NCBI RefSeq assembly: GCF_032854445.1
Contig: NC_088295.1
Location: 93,119,805 to 93,183,804 of the forward strand
Direction: 5' to 3'
Length of the DNA stretch: 64,000 nucleotides
DNA from: Liolophura sinensis
Lineage: Eukaryota; Mollusca; Polyplacophora; Chitonida; Chitonidae
Under the pieces are notes generated by a model, which was not told where the DNA came from, did no database searches, and saw nothing but the letters and a program-made list of their open reading frames with translations. Every line of letters begins with the position of its first letter. Position 1 is the first letter of the stretch. The translations under genes were made by a program, and so were the position numbers. Below are positions 1 through 14,300 of this stretch, one piece after another.

Positions 1-2165
1 TTCTACCTGCCTTTACATCCACAGAACTATTTATCTGATCATCCACAAAACTGTGTCTCTCCATTCACACAGCTGTCTGTTCGACTATTCACATAAGCAA
101 CTGCCCATCTAAATATTCACAAATCTGCCTGTCTTTACATGCACTGAACTATCAGTCTGATCATCCACCTGTCTCTCCATCCACACGACTGTTCGATTGT
201 CAGCAGTACTGTATATTTTATTAACTGCATAACTGTGTATCTTAGCGTCACCATAACCGTGTCTTAACATCCGCATACCTGCGCGTCTCAGCATTCAGAT
301 AATTTTCTGTCTTAGCATCCACATAAGTGCGTGTCTTAGCATTCACATAACTGCGTGTCTTAGCATCCACACAACTGTGTGTCTTGGCATCCACAAAACT
401 ACGTGTCTTAGCATCCACAAAACTACGTGTCTTAACGTCCACATAACTGCGTGTCTTAACATCCACACAACTACGTGTGTTAGCATCCACATAATTACGT
501 ATCTTAGCATCCACATAAATTTCATACACATTTGACAGTCCACATAACTATTCACATTTTGACACTTTTGTGTTTTCCAATGGCTTGTTTGGCTGTCTAA
601 CATCATGCATGTTCATTCACATGACGGCATGTCCAAATATTTACCTGTTTATGTGCATGCCTTTCTCTTTGCTCATCCACATGCCTACCTGTTTGGCCAT
701 CCAAATGCCTACCTGTCTGCTCATCCACATACCTACTTGTCTGTTCATCCGCCTGACGGCATGTCTGCTCATCCAGATACTACCTGTCTGTTTATGTGCA
801 TGCCTGTTTGCTCATCCAAATGCCTACCTGTCTGCTCATCCACAGACCTACCTGTCTGTTCATTTGCATTCCTACAGGCAGTTTGCTCATCCACATGCCT
901 ACCTGTTTGGTCATCCAAATACCTACCTATCTGCTCATCCACAGACCTACCTGTCACATTTATGTGCATTCCTACAGGCAGTTTGCTCATCCACATGCCT
1001 ACCTGTTTGGTCATCCAAATACCTACCTATCTGCTCATCCACAGACGTACTTGTATGTTCAGCCACCTGATGGCATGTCTGCTCATCCAAATACTTACCT
1101 GTCTGTTTATGTGCATGCCTACCTGTTTGCTCATCCACATGACTACCTGTTTGCTCATCCAAATGCCTACCTGTTTGCTCATCCACATACCTGCCTGTCT
1201 CTTCGTCCACATGCCTATTTGTCTGTTTATCAAAGTGCCTACCTGTCTGGCCATCTACCTGATGGTATGTCTACACATCCACATGCTACCTATCACATGA
1301 CGGTATGTCTGGTCATCCACATGTCTACCTGTCTCTTTATCCATATGCTTATCTGTCTGCTCATCCACCTTCCTGCCTGTCTGTTTATCGACACGCCTAC
1401 CTGTCTGTTCATCCACATGCCTACCTGTCTCATGACGGTTTGTCTGTTTATCCAGATGCCTACCTATCACATGACGGTATGTCTGGTCATCCACATGTCT
1501 ACCTGTCTCTTTATCCATATGCTTATCTGTCTGCTCATCCACCTTCCTACCTGTCTGGTTATCGACACATCTACCTGTCTGTTCATCCACATGCCTACCT
1601 GTCTCATGACGGTTTGTCTGTTTATCCAGATGCCTACCCGCCTATTCATCCACATGACCACCTGTCTCTCTAACCACATGCCTACCTGTCTCTTTGTTCA
1701 CATGCCTACCCGTCTGCTCATCCCCATGCCTGCCTGTTTTAGTACGGTATGACTGCCCATCTACATGCCTGCTTGTGTAGTCATCATGTCTGGTCATCCA
1801 CATGTCTGCCTGTCTAGTCATCCACATTCCTACCTGTCTGGACATCCACCTAACGGCATGTCTGCTTATTCACATGCATATTCATCCACATGCCCATCCA
1901 CATGCATACCTTATACCATGACGGCATGTCTTGTCATCCAAATGACAGCATGTCTGGTCATCTAAGTGACAGCATGTCTGGTTATCCAAATGACATCATG
2001 CCCGCTCATCCACCCGAAGGTATGTCTGCTCGTCCATCTGATGGTATGTCTGCTCATCCACATGATGGCACGTCTGCCCCTTCCACGTGTTTGCCTACCT
2101 GATCATCCACATATCTGCCGGTCTGCACTTCCACGCGGCGGTAAGCCTGCTCATCCTTATGCCAG
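1..2165. repeat. 24-bp minisatellite array
   Basis: About 90 diverged copies of a 24-bp unit run from the window edge to about 2165. The core is CATCCACATGCCTACCTGTC. The first 600 bases use a variant built on TCTTAGCATCCACATAACTG. A block of about 174 bp starting at 1290 is repeated at 1464, so the array also grew by larger duplications. The unit is eight codons long, so frames stay open on both strands (up to 318 codons). These look like array artefacts, because several frames are open at once and none joins a splice site I can recognise. The array lies upstream of the first visible metalloprotease exon, probably in an intron of that gene. Confidence 0.93.
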
Positions 2166-2328
2166 CATGCCTGGAAATCTTCGGATAGGAGTAGAAACAT
2201 CCTTCTTTCACTAATAATATATTTGTTGGACACTTGATCAGATCTCTTCTCCAGTCCTTCTATTTAGTACATTCGGTTAGCTAGTTCATTGTCATACATG
2301 TATAATGTAACTCCTTGTGTTCTTTCAG

Positions 2329-2366
2329 GGCTGACCTAACTCGAGATGGCTCTACAGCAAATGCAG
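2329..2366 (+). CDS. Metalloprotease exon 1 (38-nt micro-exon)
   Basis: The acceptor is TTCTTTCAG and the donor is GTTAGA, which is rather weak. The exon starts in phase 2 and ends in phase 1. It encodes ADLTRDGSTANA and then the first base of a Gly codon that is completed by the next exon, giving a GLAFVGGAC junction. An aspartate-leucine stretch just before GLA(Y/F)VGGAC is typical of the reprolysin fold upstream of the zinc site. The exon is far too short for ORF-based calling. Confidence rests on phase agreement and the family pattern. Confidence 0.72.
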
Positions 2367-5300
2367 GTTAGATTGCAGTGTAGTGCACAGCAATTTCCAG
2401 TGCTGTCATATTTTCTTGCATGTCTGTTAAACTAAATCCTATGATAATGATGTATGACTGATCTATTACTAGTTCTACTGACATGTTATTATTTCAACTT
2501 TAAGGAAAAGAAAGCTAACTCTACAGACAGCTAACGCTTAGATTTTGTTAGCAGAAACGTAGAGAGTTGCAAAGCCATCTGGACTTGAAAAGAGGGCTAC
2601 GCTTGAAACCACCGTCCTCACTTAGTGTTTCTTTCAGAATGGCTGACTTGAAAATAACGTTACGCTTGAAACCACCGTCCTCCATGTTTCTGTCAGACTG
2701 AACTCTAAAGAGGGCTATGCTTGAAACAATTGCCCTCCCTTAGATTTTTCTATCAGAATGGCTAAATTATACATAGGGTTACGCTTGAAACCACCGCCCG
2801 TTACTTAGTGTTTTTATCAGATTGGCTAAATTATAAAGAGGGTTACGCTTGAAACCACCGCCCTCACTTAGTGTTTCTGTCAGTCTGATTGAACTGTAAA
2901 GAGGGCTACGCTTGAAACCACTGCCCTCCTTTAGAGTTTCTGTCAGAATGGCTAAATTATAAATAGGGTTACGCTTGAAACCACCGCCCGTTACCTAGTG
3001 TTTCTGTCAGGCTGACTGGACTGTATAGAGGCCTACACTTGAAAGCACCACCGTGAATTGGTGTTTCTGCCAGAATGGCTAAATTGCAAAGAGGGTTACG
3101 CTTGAAACTGCCGCCCTCACTTAGTGTTTCTGTCAAAATGGCTAACAGTTGGTTACAGTACAATTATTCGACCAAGGCTGCAGCTTTTTTTATTATACCC
3201 AGTGCTATCATCTGACATTTAACCCTTGTGAACAGCTTATGAACTTTTCAGATTGTTTTTTATCTGCAGGTCTGGCGTTCGTTGGTGGTGCATGTACAGT
3301 TAATGCCGTCTCCATAAACGAAGATAAATTTAATTTTGTGACTGTGACAGTAGCTGCACACGAGCTAGGACATAAGTAAGTATACAGCTGCCACTCGAAC
3401 TACTCCATTTTAGCAGAAAGCTTGTTTAACATGGACACTTTTCAGAAGTGCCGACGGCCACTTTACTACTCAGAAACCACTCTCAGGCATCAAGGTGTGT
3501 ATATGTATGACGTTCATTTCCCCCAGGTAAAACCATACCTGTGCAGGTGTGTATATGTATGACGTTCATTTCCCCCAGGTAGAACCATACCTGTGCAGGT
3601 GTGTATATGTATGACGTTCAATTCGCCCAGGTAGAACCATACCTGTGCAGGTTTCTCATGATATCACCTGTGTATATGCAGTCTTTGTTAAGTACACGCA
3701 TGACCCGTCAATGCTTCCTGAGTCTGTGTATTGTAGAGGCTCCTCCTTGTCAGTTGTTATATGAATTACATGAATAGGTCAGACAAATGTGTGTTCGTCG
3801 TATTTGGAATAATAAACGCATTGTGATAAAAGAAATACTCACATTCCCACATGGTGTGATCTTTCTACAATTCTCGGTGAGGTATCTGAGAGGTCAGGAT
3901 CTATGTCTATGGTCTATCTCTTGCAATTCCAGTTTGGGAGCAGGGCACGACGGTGATGGAAATGCCTGTGATCCAAGCGATTACTATATCATGGCACCAT
4001 CGAGTGGGGCAAGAACCGGGGATGCAGCACGGAATCAGTGGTTCTTCACTGACTGTTCTGTGGACTATTTCAGAACATACGCGTCTTCACTGTAAGTATC
4101 AACCTTAATCTGGGAATTGTTTCATAGCTACAATGTACAAAAGGCAGATAACTGAGGCCTCCAACCCTGTTGGCCATTTTTAATTTCCCAATCCTTGGTC
4201 TCTCGGACAGGTTGTCAACTTACCAGCTTGAAGGTCTGAGGACTGATTATTCTTCAGTAGTTTCATCTGAAGGTCTCAGGTCTAAGCAGTCTCAAGAACA
4301 CTCTCACCTGTCTGTTGTGTAAATAACTTCTCCCTACTAACAATTGCCGCTCCCTGACATCTGGATGTCAAGTTTACTGCTGTTCTATACCACCCAGTCT
4401 GTGCAACAAAGTAAATGTTGCGAACTGAAAGGAACTCGTTTGTTGAACTATTGCCGAATACATGTGAGGAACACATCCCACTGATATTAATGTACGCTGG
4501 AAGTGCTTAAATCAAGGTTAACCTAGAGATTAAAGTGAATGTAAAATCAAATAGGAATCTTCCACATTGAGTGAGCCTTATCTCTAATGTCAAAGCTGGC
4601 AAAGAATGAAATCTTGTCTCATAATAAAATGAAACCTAAATATACTAACAAGACACAGAGTGAAAGAGTGAGAAAAGTATGAAATAGATGTGTCTTACAA
4701 TGGACAGAAATGTGAAAAAGGACCATTTATTGCGGAAAACTTCATTTATAGCGCGTGCTCATTTAATATGGTATATTGTAATTCAGATGTTTTCGACAAC
4801 TGCGGAAAGAACTGCGGAGAAATTACAAACTGTCTTCTCAGAGCATGACGTTCTTACTGAACTTGTATCTGACAATGACCCTTAATGGCCCTCTAAGTTG
4901 TTTCAGGACTTCTCGAAGATCAACAATGTTCACCATGTCCAATCTCCACCATTCTATCCCAGCCAAATGGTCAAACAGAAGGCTTTGTTGGGACATTGAA
5001 ACGAGCATTGGAATCTAGACAGGATCAGAAGGCTTCTTGGAATCAGAAGATATCAGAATCCTTGCTATCCTACAGAGCTACGCCACACAGTACCACCAAG
5101 CGAACACCAGCTGAACTACTTCTGGGTAGAAACCTTAGAACCAGACTCGATGTCGTAGAGAGCTTCGCCCCATAGTACCACCAAGCGTACACCAGCTGAA
5201 ATACTTCTGGGTAGCAATATTAGAACCAGACTCGATGTCGTAGAGAGCTTCGTCCCATTGTACCATCAAGCGTACACCAGCTAAATTAGTTCATGGTAGA

Positions 5301-8300
5301 AACCTTAGAACCAGACTTGATGTCGAGCACAACTAAGCCCCATAGTACCATCAAGCATACACCAGCTGAACTACTTCTGGGTAGAAACCTTAGAACCAGA
5401 CTCGATGTCGTAGAGAGCTTCGCCCCATAGTACCACCAAGCGTACACCAGCTGAACTACTTCTGGGTAGCAATATTAGAACCAGACTCGAATGTCGTAGA
5501 GAGCTTCGTCCCATTGTACCATCAAGCGTACACCAGCTAAATTAGTTCATGGTAGAAACCTTAGAACCAGACTTGATGTCGAGCACAACTAAGCCCCATA
5601 GTACCATCAAGCATACACCAGCTGAACTACTTCTGGGTAGAAACCATAGAACCAGACTTGATGTCGTACAGAACTGCGCCATATTGTACCACCAAGCGTA
5701 CACCAGCTGAAATACTTCTGGGCAGAAACCTTAGAATCAGACTTGATGTCGTACAGAACTGCGCCATATTGTACCACCGAGCGTACACCAGCTGAAATAC
5801 TTCTGGGTAGAAGCCTTAGAATCAGACTTGATGTCGTACAGAACTGCGCCATATTGTACCACCAAGCGTACACCAGTTGAAATACTTCTGGGTAGAAACC
5901 TTAGAATCAGACTTGATGTCGTACAGAACTGCGCCATATTGTACCACCAAGCGTACACCAGCTGAAATACTTCTGGGTAGAAACCTTAGAATCAGACTTG
6001 ATGTCGTACAGAACTGCGCCATATTGTACCACCAAGCGTACACCAGCTGAAATACTTCTGGGTAGAAACCTTAGAATCAGACTTGATGTCGTACAGAACT
6101 GCGCCATATTGTACCACCAAGCGTACACCAGCTGAAATACTTCTGAGTAGAAACCTTAGAATCAGATTTGATGTCGTACAGAACTGCGCCATATTGTACC
6201 ACCAAGCGTACACCAGCTGAAATACTTCGTGGTAGAAACCTTAGAACCAGACTTGATGTCGTACAGAACTGCGCCATATTGTACCACCAAGCGTACACCA
6301 GCTCAATTACTTCTGGGTAGAAACCTTAGAACCAGACTTGATGTCGTACAGAACTGCGCCATATTGTACCACCAAGCATACACCAGCTGAAATACTCCTG
6401 GGTAGAAACCTTAGAACCAGACTTGATGTCGTACAGAACTGCGCCATATTGTACCACCAAGCGTACACCAGCTGAAATACTTCTGGGTAGAAACCTTAGA
6501 ATCAGACTTGATGTCGTACAGAACTGCGCCATACAGTACCACCAAGCGTACACCAGCTGAAATACTTCTGGGTAGCAATATTAGAACCAGACTCGATGTC
6601 GTAGAGAGCTTCGCCACATTGTACCACCAAGTGTACACCAGCTGAATTAGTTCATGGTAGAAACCTTAGAACCAGACGTGATGTGGTACAGTGCTAGGGC
6701 ACACAGTACCACCGAAGGAATACCAGCTGAACGACGCCACACAGTACCACCAAGTGTACATCAGCTGAAATACTTCTGAGTAGAAACCTTAGAACCAGAC
6801 TTGATGTCTACAAATCTACGCCACACAGCATCACCGAGTAAACGACAGCTGAACTACGCCACATAGTACCACCAAGCGCACACCTCTTTATTAGTTCATG
6901 GTAGAAACCATAGAACCAGGCTTGATGTCATATAGAACTACGCCACATTGCACCACCAAATGTACACCAGCTCAAATACTTCTGGGTAGAAACCTTAAAA
7001 CCAGACTTGATGTCATACAGAACTACGCCACATTGCACCATCAAGCGTACACCAGCTAAATTTTTTCATGGTAGAAACCTTAGAACCAGAGTTGATGTTC
7101 TACGGAACTACGCCACACATTACCACGAAACGTACACCATTTGAATTAGTTCTGGGTAGAACATTAGAAGCAGACTTGATTGTGTACAAAAGTACGCCAC
7201 AATGCACCATCAAGCGTACACCAGCTAAATTTTTTCATGGTAGAAATCTTAGAAGGAGGTTTGATGGCGTAGAGAGCTACGCGACACAGTACCACCAAGC
7301 ATACACCGGCTGAATTACTGGGTAGAAACCTTAGAACCAGAATTGATGTTGTACAGAATTATGCCACATTGTACTACCGAGTGTACACCAGCTGAACGAC
7401 GCCACATAGTCCCACCAAACGTACACCAGCTCAATTACTTCTGGGTAGAAACTTTAGAACCAGACTTGATTTTGTACAAAAGTACGCCACATAGTATCAC
7501 CAAGCGTGCACCAGCTGAACTACTTCTGGGTAGAAACCTTAGAACCAGACTTGATGTCGTATAGAGCTACGCCACACAGTACCACCGAGCGAACACCAGC
7601 TAAGTTAGTTCATGGTAGAAACCTTAGAACCATGCTTGATGTCGTAGAGAGCTTCGCCCCATAGTACCACCAAGCGAACACCAGCTGAACTACTTCTGGG
7701 TAGAAACCTTAGGACCAGACTTGATGTCGTAGAGAGCTACGCCAAACAGTACCACCAAGCGTACACCAGCTGAAATACTTCTGGGCAGAAACCTTAGAAT
7801 CAGACTTGATGTCGTACAGAACTGCGCCATATTGTGCCACCAAGCATGCACCAGCTAAATTAGTTCATGGTAGAAACCTTAGAACCATGCTTGATGTCGT
7901 AGAGAGCTACGCCACACAGTGCCACCAAGCGAACACCAGCTGAACTATTTCTGGGTAGAAACCTTAGAACCAGACTTGATGTCGTAGAGAGCTACGCGAC
8001 ACAGCACCACCAAACGTACTCCAGCTGAACTACTTCTGAGTAGAAACCTTAGAACCAGACTTGATGTCGTAGAGATCTACGCGACACAGCACCACCAAAC
8101 GAACACCAGCTGAACTATTTCTGGGTAGAAACCTTAGGACCAGACTTGATGTGGTACAGAACTGCGCCATATTGTACCACCAAGCATACACCAGCTGAAA
8201 TACTTCTGGGTATTCTGTACCACATCAAGAACTGAAATACTTCTGGGTAAAAACCTTAGAATCAGACTTGATGTCGTACAGAACTGCGCCATATTGTACC

Positions 8301-11300
8301 ACCAAACGTACACCGGCTGAACTACTTCTGGGTAGAAACCTGAGGCCCGGACTTGATTTCGTAGAGAACTGCGCCATATTGTACCACCAAGCGTACACCA
8401 GCTGAAATACTTCGTGGTAGAAACCTTAGAACCAGACTTGATGTCGTACAGAACTGCGCCATATTGTACCACCAAGCGTACACCAGCTCAATTACTTCTG
8501 GGTAGAAACCTTAGAACCAGACTTGATGTCGTAGAGAACTGCGCCATATTGTACCACCAAGCATACACCAGCTGAAATACTTCTGGGTAGAAACCTTAGA
8601 ACCAAACTTGATGTCCTACAGAACTGCGCCATATTGTACCACCAAGCGTACACCAGCTGAAATACTTCTGGGTAGAAACCTTAGAATCAGACTTGATGTC
8701 GTACAGAACTGCGCCATATTGTACCACCAAGCGTACACCAGCTGAAATACTTCTGGGTAGAAGCCGTAGAACCAGACTTGATGTCGTACAGAACTGCGCC
8801 ATATTGTACCACCAAGCGTACACCAGCTGAAATACTTCTGAGTAGAAACTTTAGAATCAGACTTGATGTTGTACAGAACTGCGCCATATTGTACCACCAA
8901 GCATACACCAGCTCAATTACTTCTGGGTAGAAACCTTGGAACCAGACTTGATGTCGTACAGAACTGCGCCATATTGTACCACCAAGCATACACCAGCTCA
9001 ATTACTTCTTGGTAGAAACCTTGGAACCAAACTTGATGTCGTACAGAGCTACGCCACACAGTATCACCGAGCGAACTCCAGCTAAGTTAGTTCATGGTAG
9101 AAACCTCAGAACGAGACTTGACGTTGTATAAAAACTACGCCACACAGCACACCGAGTGAACACCAGCTGAACTACGCCACATAGTACAACCAAGCGTACA
9201 CCAGCTGAATTAGTTCATGGTAGAAACCTTAGAACCATACTTGATGTCGTAGAGAGCTACGCCACACAGTACCACCAAGCGAACACCAGCTGAACTATTT
9301 CTGGGTAGAAACCTTAGGACCAGACTTGATGTCGTAGAGAGCTACGCCACACAGTACCACCAAGCATGCACCAGCTGAACTATTTCTGGGTAGAAACCTT
9401 AGAACCAAACTTCATGTCGTAGAGAGCTACGCCACACAGTTCCACCAAGTGTACACCAGCTGAATTAGTTTATGGTAGAAACCTTAGAACCAGACTTGAT
9501 GTCGTAGAGAGCTACGCCACACAGTACCACCAAGCGAACACCAGCTGAACTATTTCTGGGTAGAAACCTTAGAACCAGACTTGATGTCGTAGAGAGCTAC
9601 GCGACACAGCACCACCAAGCGAACACCAGCTGAACTATTTCTGGGTAGAAACCTTAGGACCAGACTTGATGTCGTAGAGAGCTTCGCCCCATAGTACCAC
9701 CAAGCATGCACCAGCTGAATTACTTCTGAGTAGAAACCTTAGAACCAGACTAGATGTGGTACAGAGTTAGGCCATACAGTACCACCGACCGAACACCAGC
9801 AGAACTGTACCACACCGACATTGTACCACTAAGTGTACACCGGCTGAACTACTTCTGGGTAGAAACCTTGGAACCAGACTAGATGTGGTACAGAACTGCG
9901 CCATATTGTACCACCAAGCGAACACCAGCTGAACTACTTCTGGGTAGAAACCTTAGAACCAGACTTGATGTCGTAGAGAGCTACGCCACACATTACCACC
10001 AAGCATGCACCAGCTGAACTATTTCTGGGTAGAAACCTTAGGACCAAACTTCATGTCGTAGAGAGCTACGCCACACAGTACCACCAAGTGTACACCAGCT
10101 GAATTAGTTCATGGTAGAAACCTTAGAACCAGACTTGATGTCGTACAGAACTACGCCATATTGTACCACCAAGCATACACCAGCTGAAATACTTCTGGGT
10201 AGAAACCTTGGAACCAGACTTGATGTGGTACAGAACTGCGCCATATTGTACCACCAAGCGAACACCAGCTGAACTACTTCTGGGTAGAAACCTTGGAACC
10301 AGACTTGATGTCGTACAGAACTGCGCCATATTGTACCACCAAACATACACCAGCTCAATTACTTCTGGGTAGAAACCTTGGAACCAGACTTGATGTCGTA
10401 CAGAACTGCGCCATATTGTACCACCAAACATACACCAGCTCAATTACTTCTGGGTAGAAACCTTGGAACCAGACTTGATGTCGTACAGAACTGCGCCATA
10501 TTGTACCACCAAGCGTACACCAGCTCAATTACTTCTGGGTAGAAACCTTGGAACCAGACTAGATGTGGTACAGAGTTAGGCCATACAGTACCACCGACCG
10601 AACACCAGCAGAACTGTACCACACCAACATTGTACCACTAAGTGTACACCAGCTGAACTACTTCTGGGTAGAAACCTTGGAACCAGACTAGATGTGGTAC
10701 AGAACTGCGCCATATTGTACCACCAAGCGAACACCAGCTGAACTACTTCTTGGTAGAAACCTTAGAACCAGACTTGATGTCGTACAGAACTGCGCCATAT
10801 TGTACCACCAAGCGTACACCGGCTGAACTACTTCTGGGTAGAAACCTTAGAACAAGACTTGATGTCGTACAGAAATACGCTACATTTTACCAGCAAGCGT
10901 ACACCAGCTAAGCTACTTTTAAGTAAAAACCTTAGAACAAGACTTGCCGCCATCAGGCCAAATTTTGGACAGCGAATTTAGAGACAATCTTCGCGAGAAA
11001 AAGATTCTCGAAATGTAGGAATAGGAGAACCTGTTTGGATATGAGATGACAGACAACCTAAGAAAGGATAATGGGTATCGTTCTGAAAGGAAGGAAGGAT
11101 ATCTAAAGTCACCAGATGTAACAAAATTGTCAACTCAAGAACCACCAGTTGTATTTATGACAATATCTCTATTCATGCAAAAGATTCCTAACAGTGACCG
11201 GCAAATCACCAACCAGTCTGTAATAGATAACTCGTGTGAACAGATACCAGTATAAATCTCACCTGATGATTCCTAAGCCATCTCAAGCTGGACTTGACAG

Positions 11301-14300
11301 GGATACAACCTATCTCAGCGTTCTCGAGCACCACCAGCTTACCTGAAGGATTTCTGCACTACGTGACTTTAAAGTTAATCGAAAACCTTTAATGTTAAAC
11401 AGTGCAGATATTACATTCAGTGACATTTATGTTTAATTCGTAATGTTTTTTATTATTGTATTTCATGGCCATTTGTGAAATGCTTGTGGACTAAAAAGGC
11501 ACTTCTTCATGAACATTTGGTGAAGATCATCAGAACAAATACGTTAGCTGTGTTATTTGTTTTGTTACAGGAATACTTCATCATAACTAATAATGCATGC
11601 ATGGTTATTTTGGATAATTTGTACGGGAAGTTTACTGTTTAAACTAGCTGCAAATCTGTTGTACCGGAACAAGAGTGTTGTGTGAATGACTTCTCTCCAC
11701 TGATAATGACCGCTCAGGAAATGACTGCTATACTATACCATCCAGTCTATGTAGTCACAAAGTACATGCTGCAAACAACAAGGAACTCCGCCATCTGCCA
11801 TGACATCTTGGAATATGTTGACAGGTCACCTAACTGCTTGTTAACGGACGATTCAGGTGCTGACCCTACTGCAATAGACGACCTGTTAACGGTTCTCACC
11901 GGCCAGTTCTATTCTCTCGATGAACAGTGTGTTCTGAGCTTGGGCAATGGGTCCTACTTCTGTCGGGTAAGGAAAAAATTTACTTCTCAAGTTGTGATCA
12001 AATAGGAAGCTTTTAAATCGAATGTACCTAAATCCCAGAAAGGGTTTACTGTCATCCAACGAACTCATAAAACAGAGACTATCATGAATTGCCTATCACT
12101 TTGGAGTGAGATCAAAAGTGAAACTGTTGCTTCTAAAACATTTCATGTCAGACTAATTTATGAATGTTGATGACCCTTTTGTTATAACCTCATCGGCTCG
12201 GTTGATTATTTTCGGTCACAGACATTGTATTCTTCTCCTTCCGAATATGAGAGTCTGTGCACACTAACATGGTGCAAGATCCCTGGAAGCCAAGGTACAT
12301 GTAGAGGGATACTCCCTGGTAGAGGAACAACGTGCGGGGATAAGAAGGTAGGTCGCATTATCTGACGAGCTTACATCTATAACTAAATATTTTCTGTTCA
12401 CTGTTTATGTTGCCCCGAGTACATGGCCATTTACCTTTTCTCTTAGTAAAGATGAGACTGACCTGGAGACATTCACGGCTACGTGGCAAATTTTTCTTTG
12501 CACGATGTTCGATTAATTGCACGGTAGTGTTTGATTAACATAGGATATATTGTTTGAATACCCGTACAGTATAGTGTTCGCTTACTAAACACTAGTGTTC
12601 GGTTAATTCACTGCACATTGTTTGGTCACTACACAAAGTACGATATAATGTGAGTTGGCTGCACGAAATATATTTCGATTACGGCACATTAGTGTTGGAC
12701 CACTGCACGGTGCGTTGGTCGCTGGTGGTACAGTATGTTGTTCGTTCATTGCACAACAATGTTCGATTATTGTATTGTGTAGTGTTTGATAACTACCCAA
12801 CAGTTTGCCATCACCATACGTTATAGTGATCAGTTAATAGTGTTCGTTGACAGCACGGTATATTGTTCCATTACTGCACAGTATTGTTCAATTACACTCC
12901 GCTGTAGTGTTCGACTACTGCACGGTGAACATTCTTCGACCACTTTACAACACGTTCAATTACTGTGCGGTATAGTGTTCGATTATTGCACGGTAAACTG
13001 TTCGATACCTGTATGGAATAGTGTTCGATTATTATATGGTGAAGTGTTCGAATTATACCAGACAGTAGTGTTCGGTTAAAGGATTTAATCTGAATCATGA
13101 TAATATTAATGAACATATTAAAATGTAATTATGATCAAAATACAGGTTAAACACAACTGTTAAGTGAAGAGACCAAATTGTAGTGCAGATGTGTTTATTA
13201 AACATGTGTCCATCCCCATTTATAACATTAGTACGTAAGGACAATATATACCAAGAGGTAGCCCCAAATACCCACTTTACAAAAATGCTTTTCTAGTGTC
13301 ATTTTGTCTTTATGTTATAACAATATTGAAGACCACATTTACATCTTACTTTTCTCACTCGATCATTTGAATTTTGATGTTTTCTCCACCTTTATTGCAC
13401 GTTATAGTATACGATTACTGGGGAGTAGTCTTCGATCAACACACGGTATTATAGTGCTCTATTAATGTACGGTTTAGTGTTCGATCACTGCTGGATAGTG
13501 TTCCATCACTGCACGGTTTTCAACAGTTTTGGTGCAATGAAGGTATATCATCCGTAGATTGCCATGGCGTTTTTAGAATTCTGAGAAGTTCTGTCGGCTG
13601 ACTTCACTTGGGATCTGTTAGTCTCACCACCCTCGAGCTCGCCAGATAGGACGAGTCGACCTACGACAGATCTATAGCAAATAATTTGTCATGGAGATAA
13701 TTCTGTCACAATGAGCTAAATTTATATATCCAAAAAAAAAAAAAAAAAAAAATAATAATGAATAAATAAATAAATAAATAAATAATAATAAATAAATAAT
13801 AATAAATAAATAAACAACTATGTGATTTATTATAAGGTGGTGTGTAATCAGACATACCTTTATAGAAGCAGTTTGCATGTGGTGTCATTGGCCTAGCGCT
13901 CAGCTTTCTTTTCACAAATCTCTCCAGTTATAAGACCATGAACACATTTACGGCGCAAAACTGAAAATGCCTCCTCACTTCGATCCGTTCAACCTTTCAG
14001 TGGTGTATTGACGGTGCCTGTGTTTGCGACGAAAACGCCCCTGCCGGTTCAGGTAGGCTTAACACGCTTATCTCTTACATATTATCACAGAATCTAACCA
14101 TAGATTAATGGTAAATAAATAATAAAACATTTATTTTCGAGCAGCAGGTCATTGGGTAATACAATACCTCCAGGTAGGCCTTCATATCAATGCTGTGCAT
14201 CACGTGAGGCGGCCAATATAGGACTTCCGCGTAGGCCTTCAAATCAATGCAGTGTTTCAAGTGAGATGGCCAATACAGGACCCCCAGGTAGGCCTTCAGA

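Noticed and set aside
796-1752. 318-codon plus-strand frame over the first array
   Set aside because: It is produced by a 24-bp unit. The opposite strand and other frames are open too, and it has no resemblance to a protein family that I know.
5607-10622. Many 60-113-codon minus-strand frames of similar sequence
   Set aside because: They are antisense readings of the 85-bp integrase-derived array.
11682-11824. 5' extension of exon 4 back to the ATG at 11682
   Set aside because: The extension is open, but it lies in the repeated intronic segment shared with 4304-4470 and breaks phase with exon 3. The acceptor at 11824 restores phase and the family sequence.
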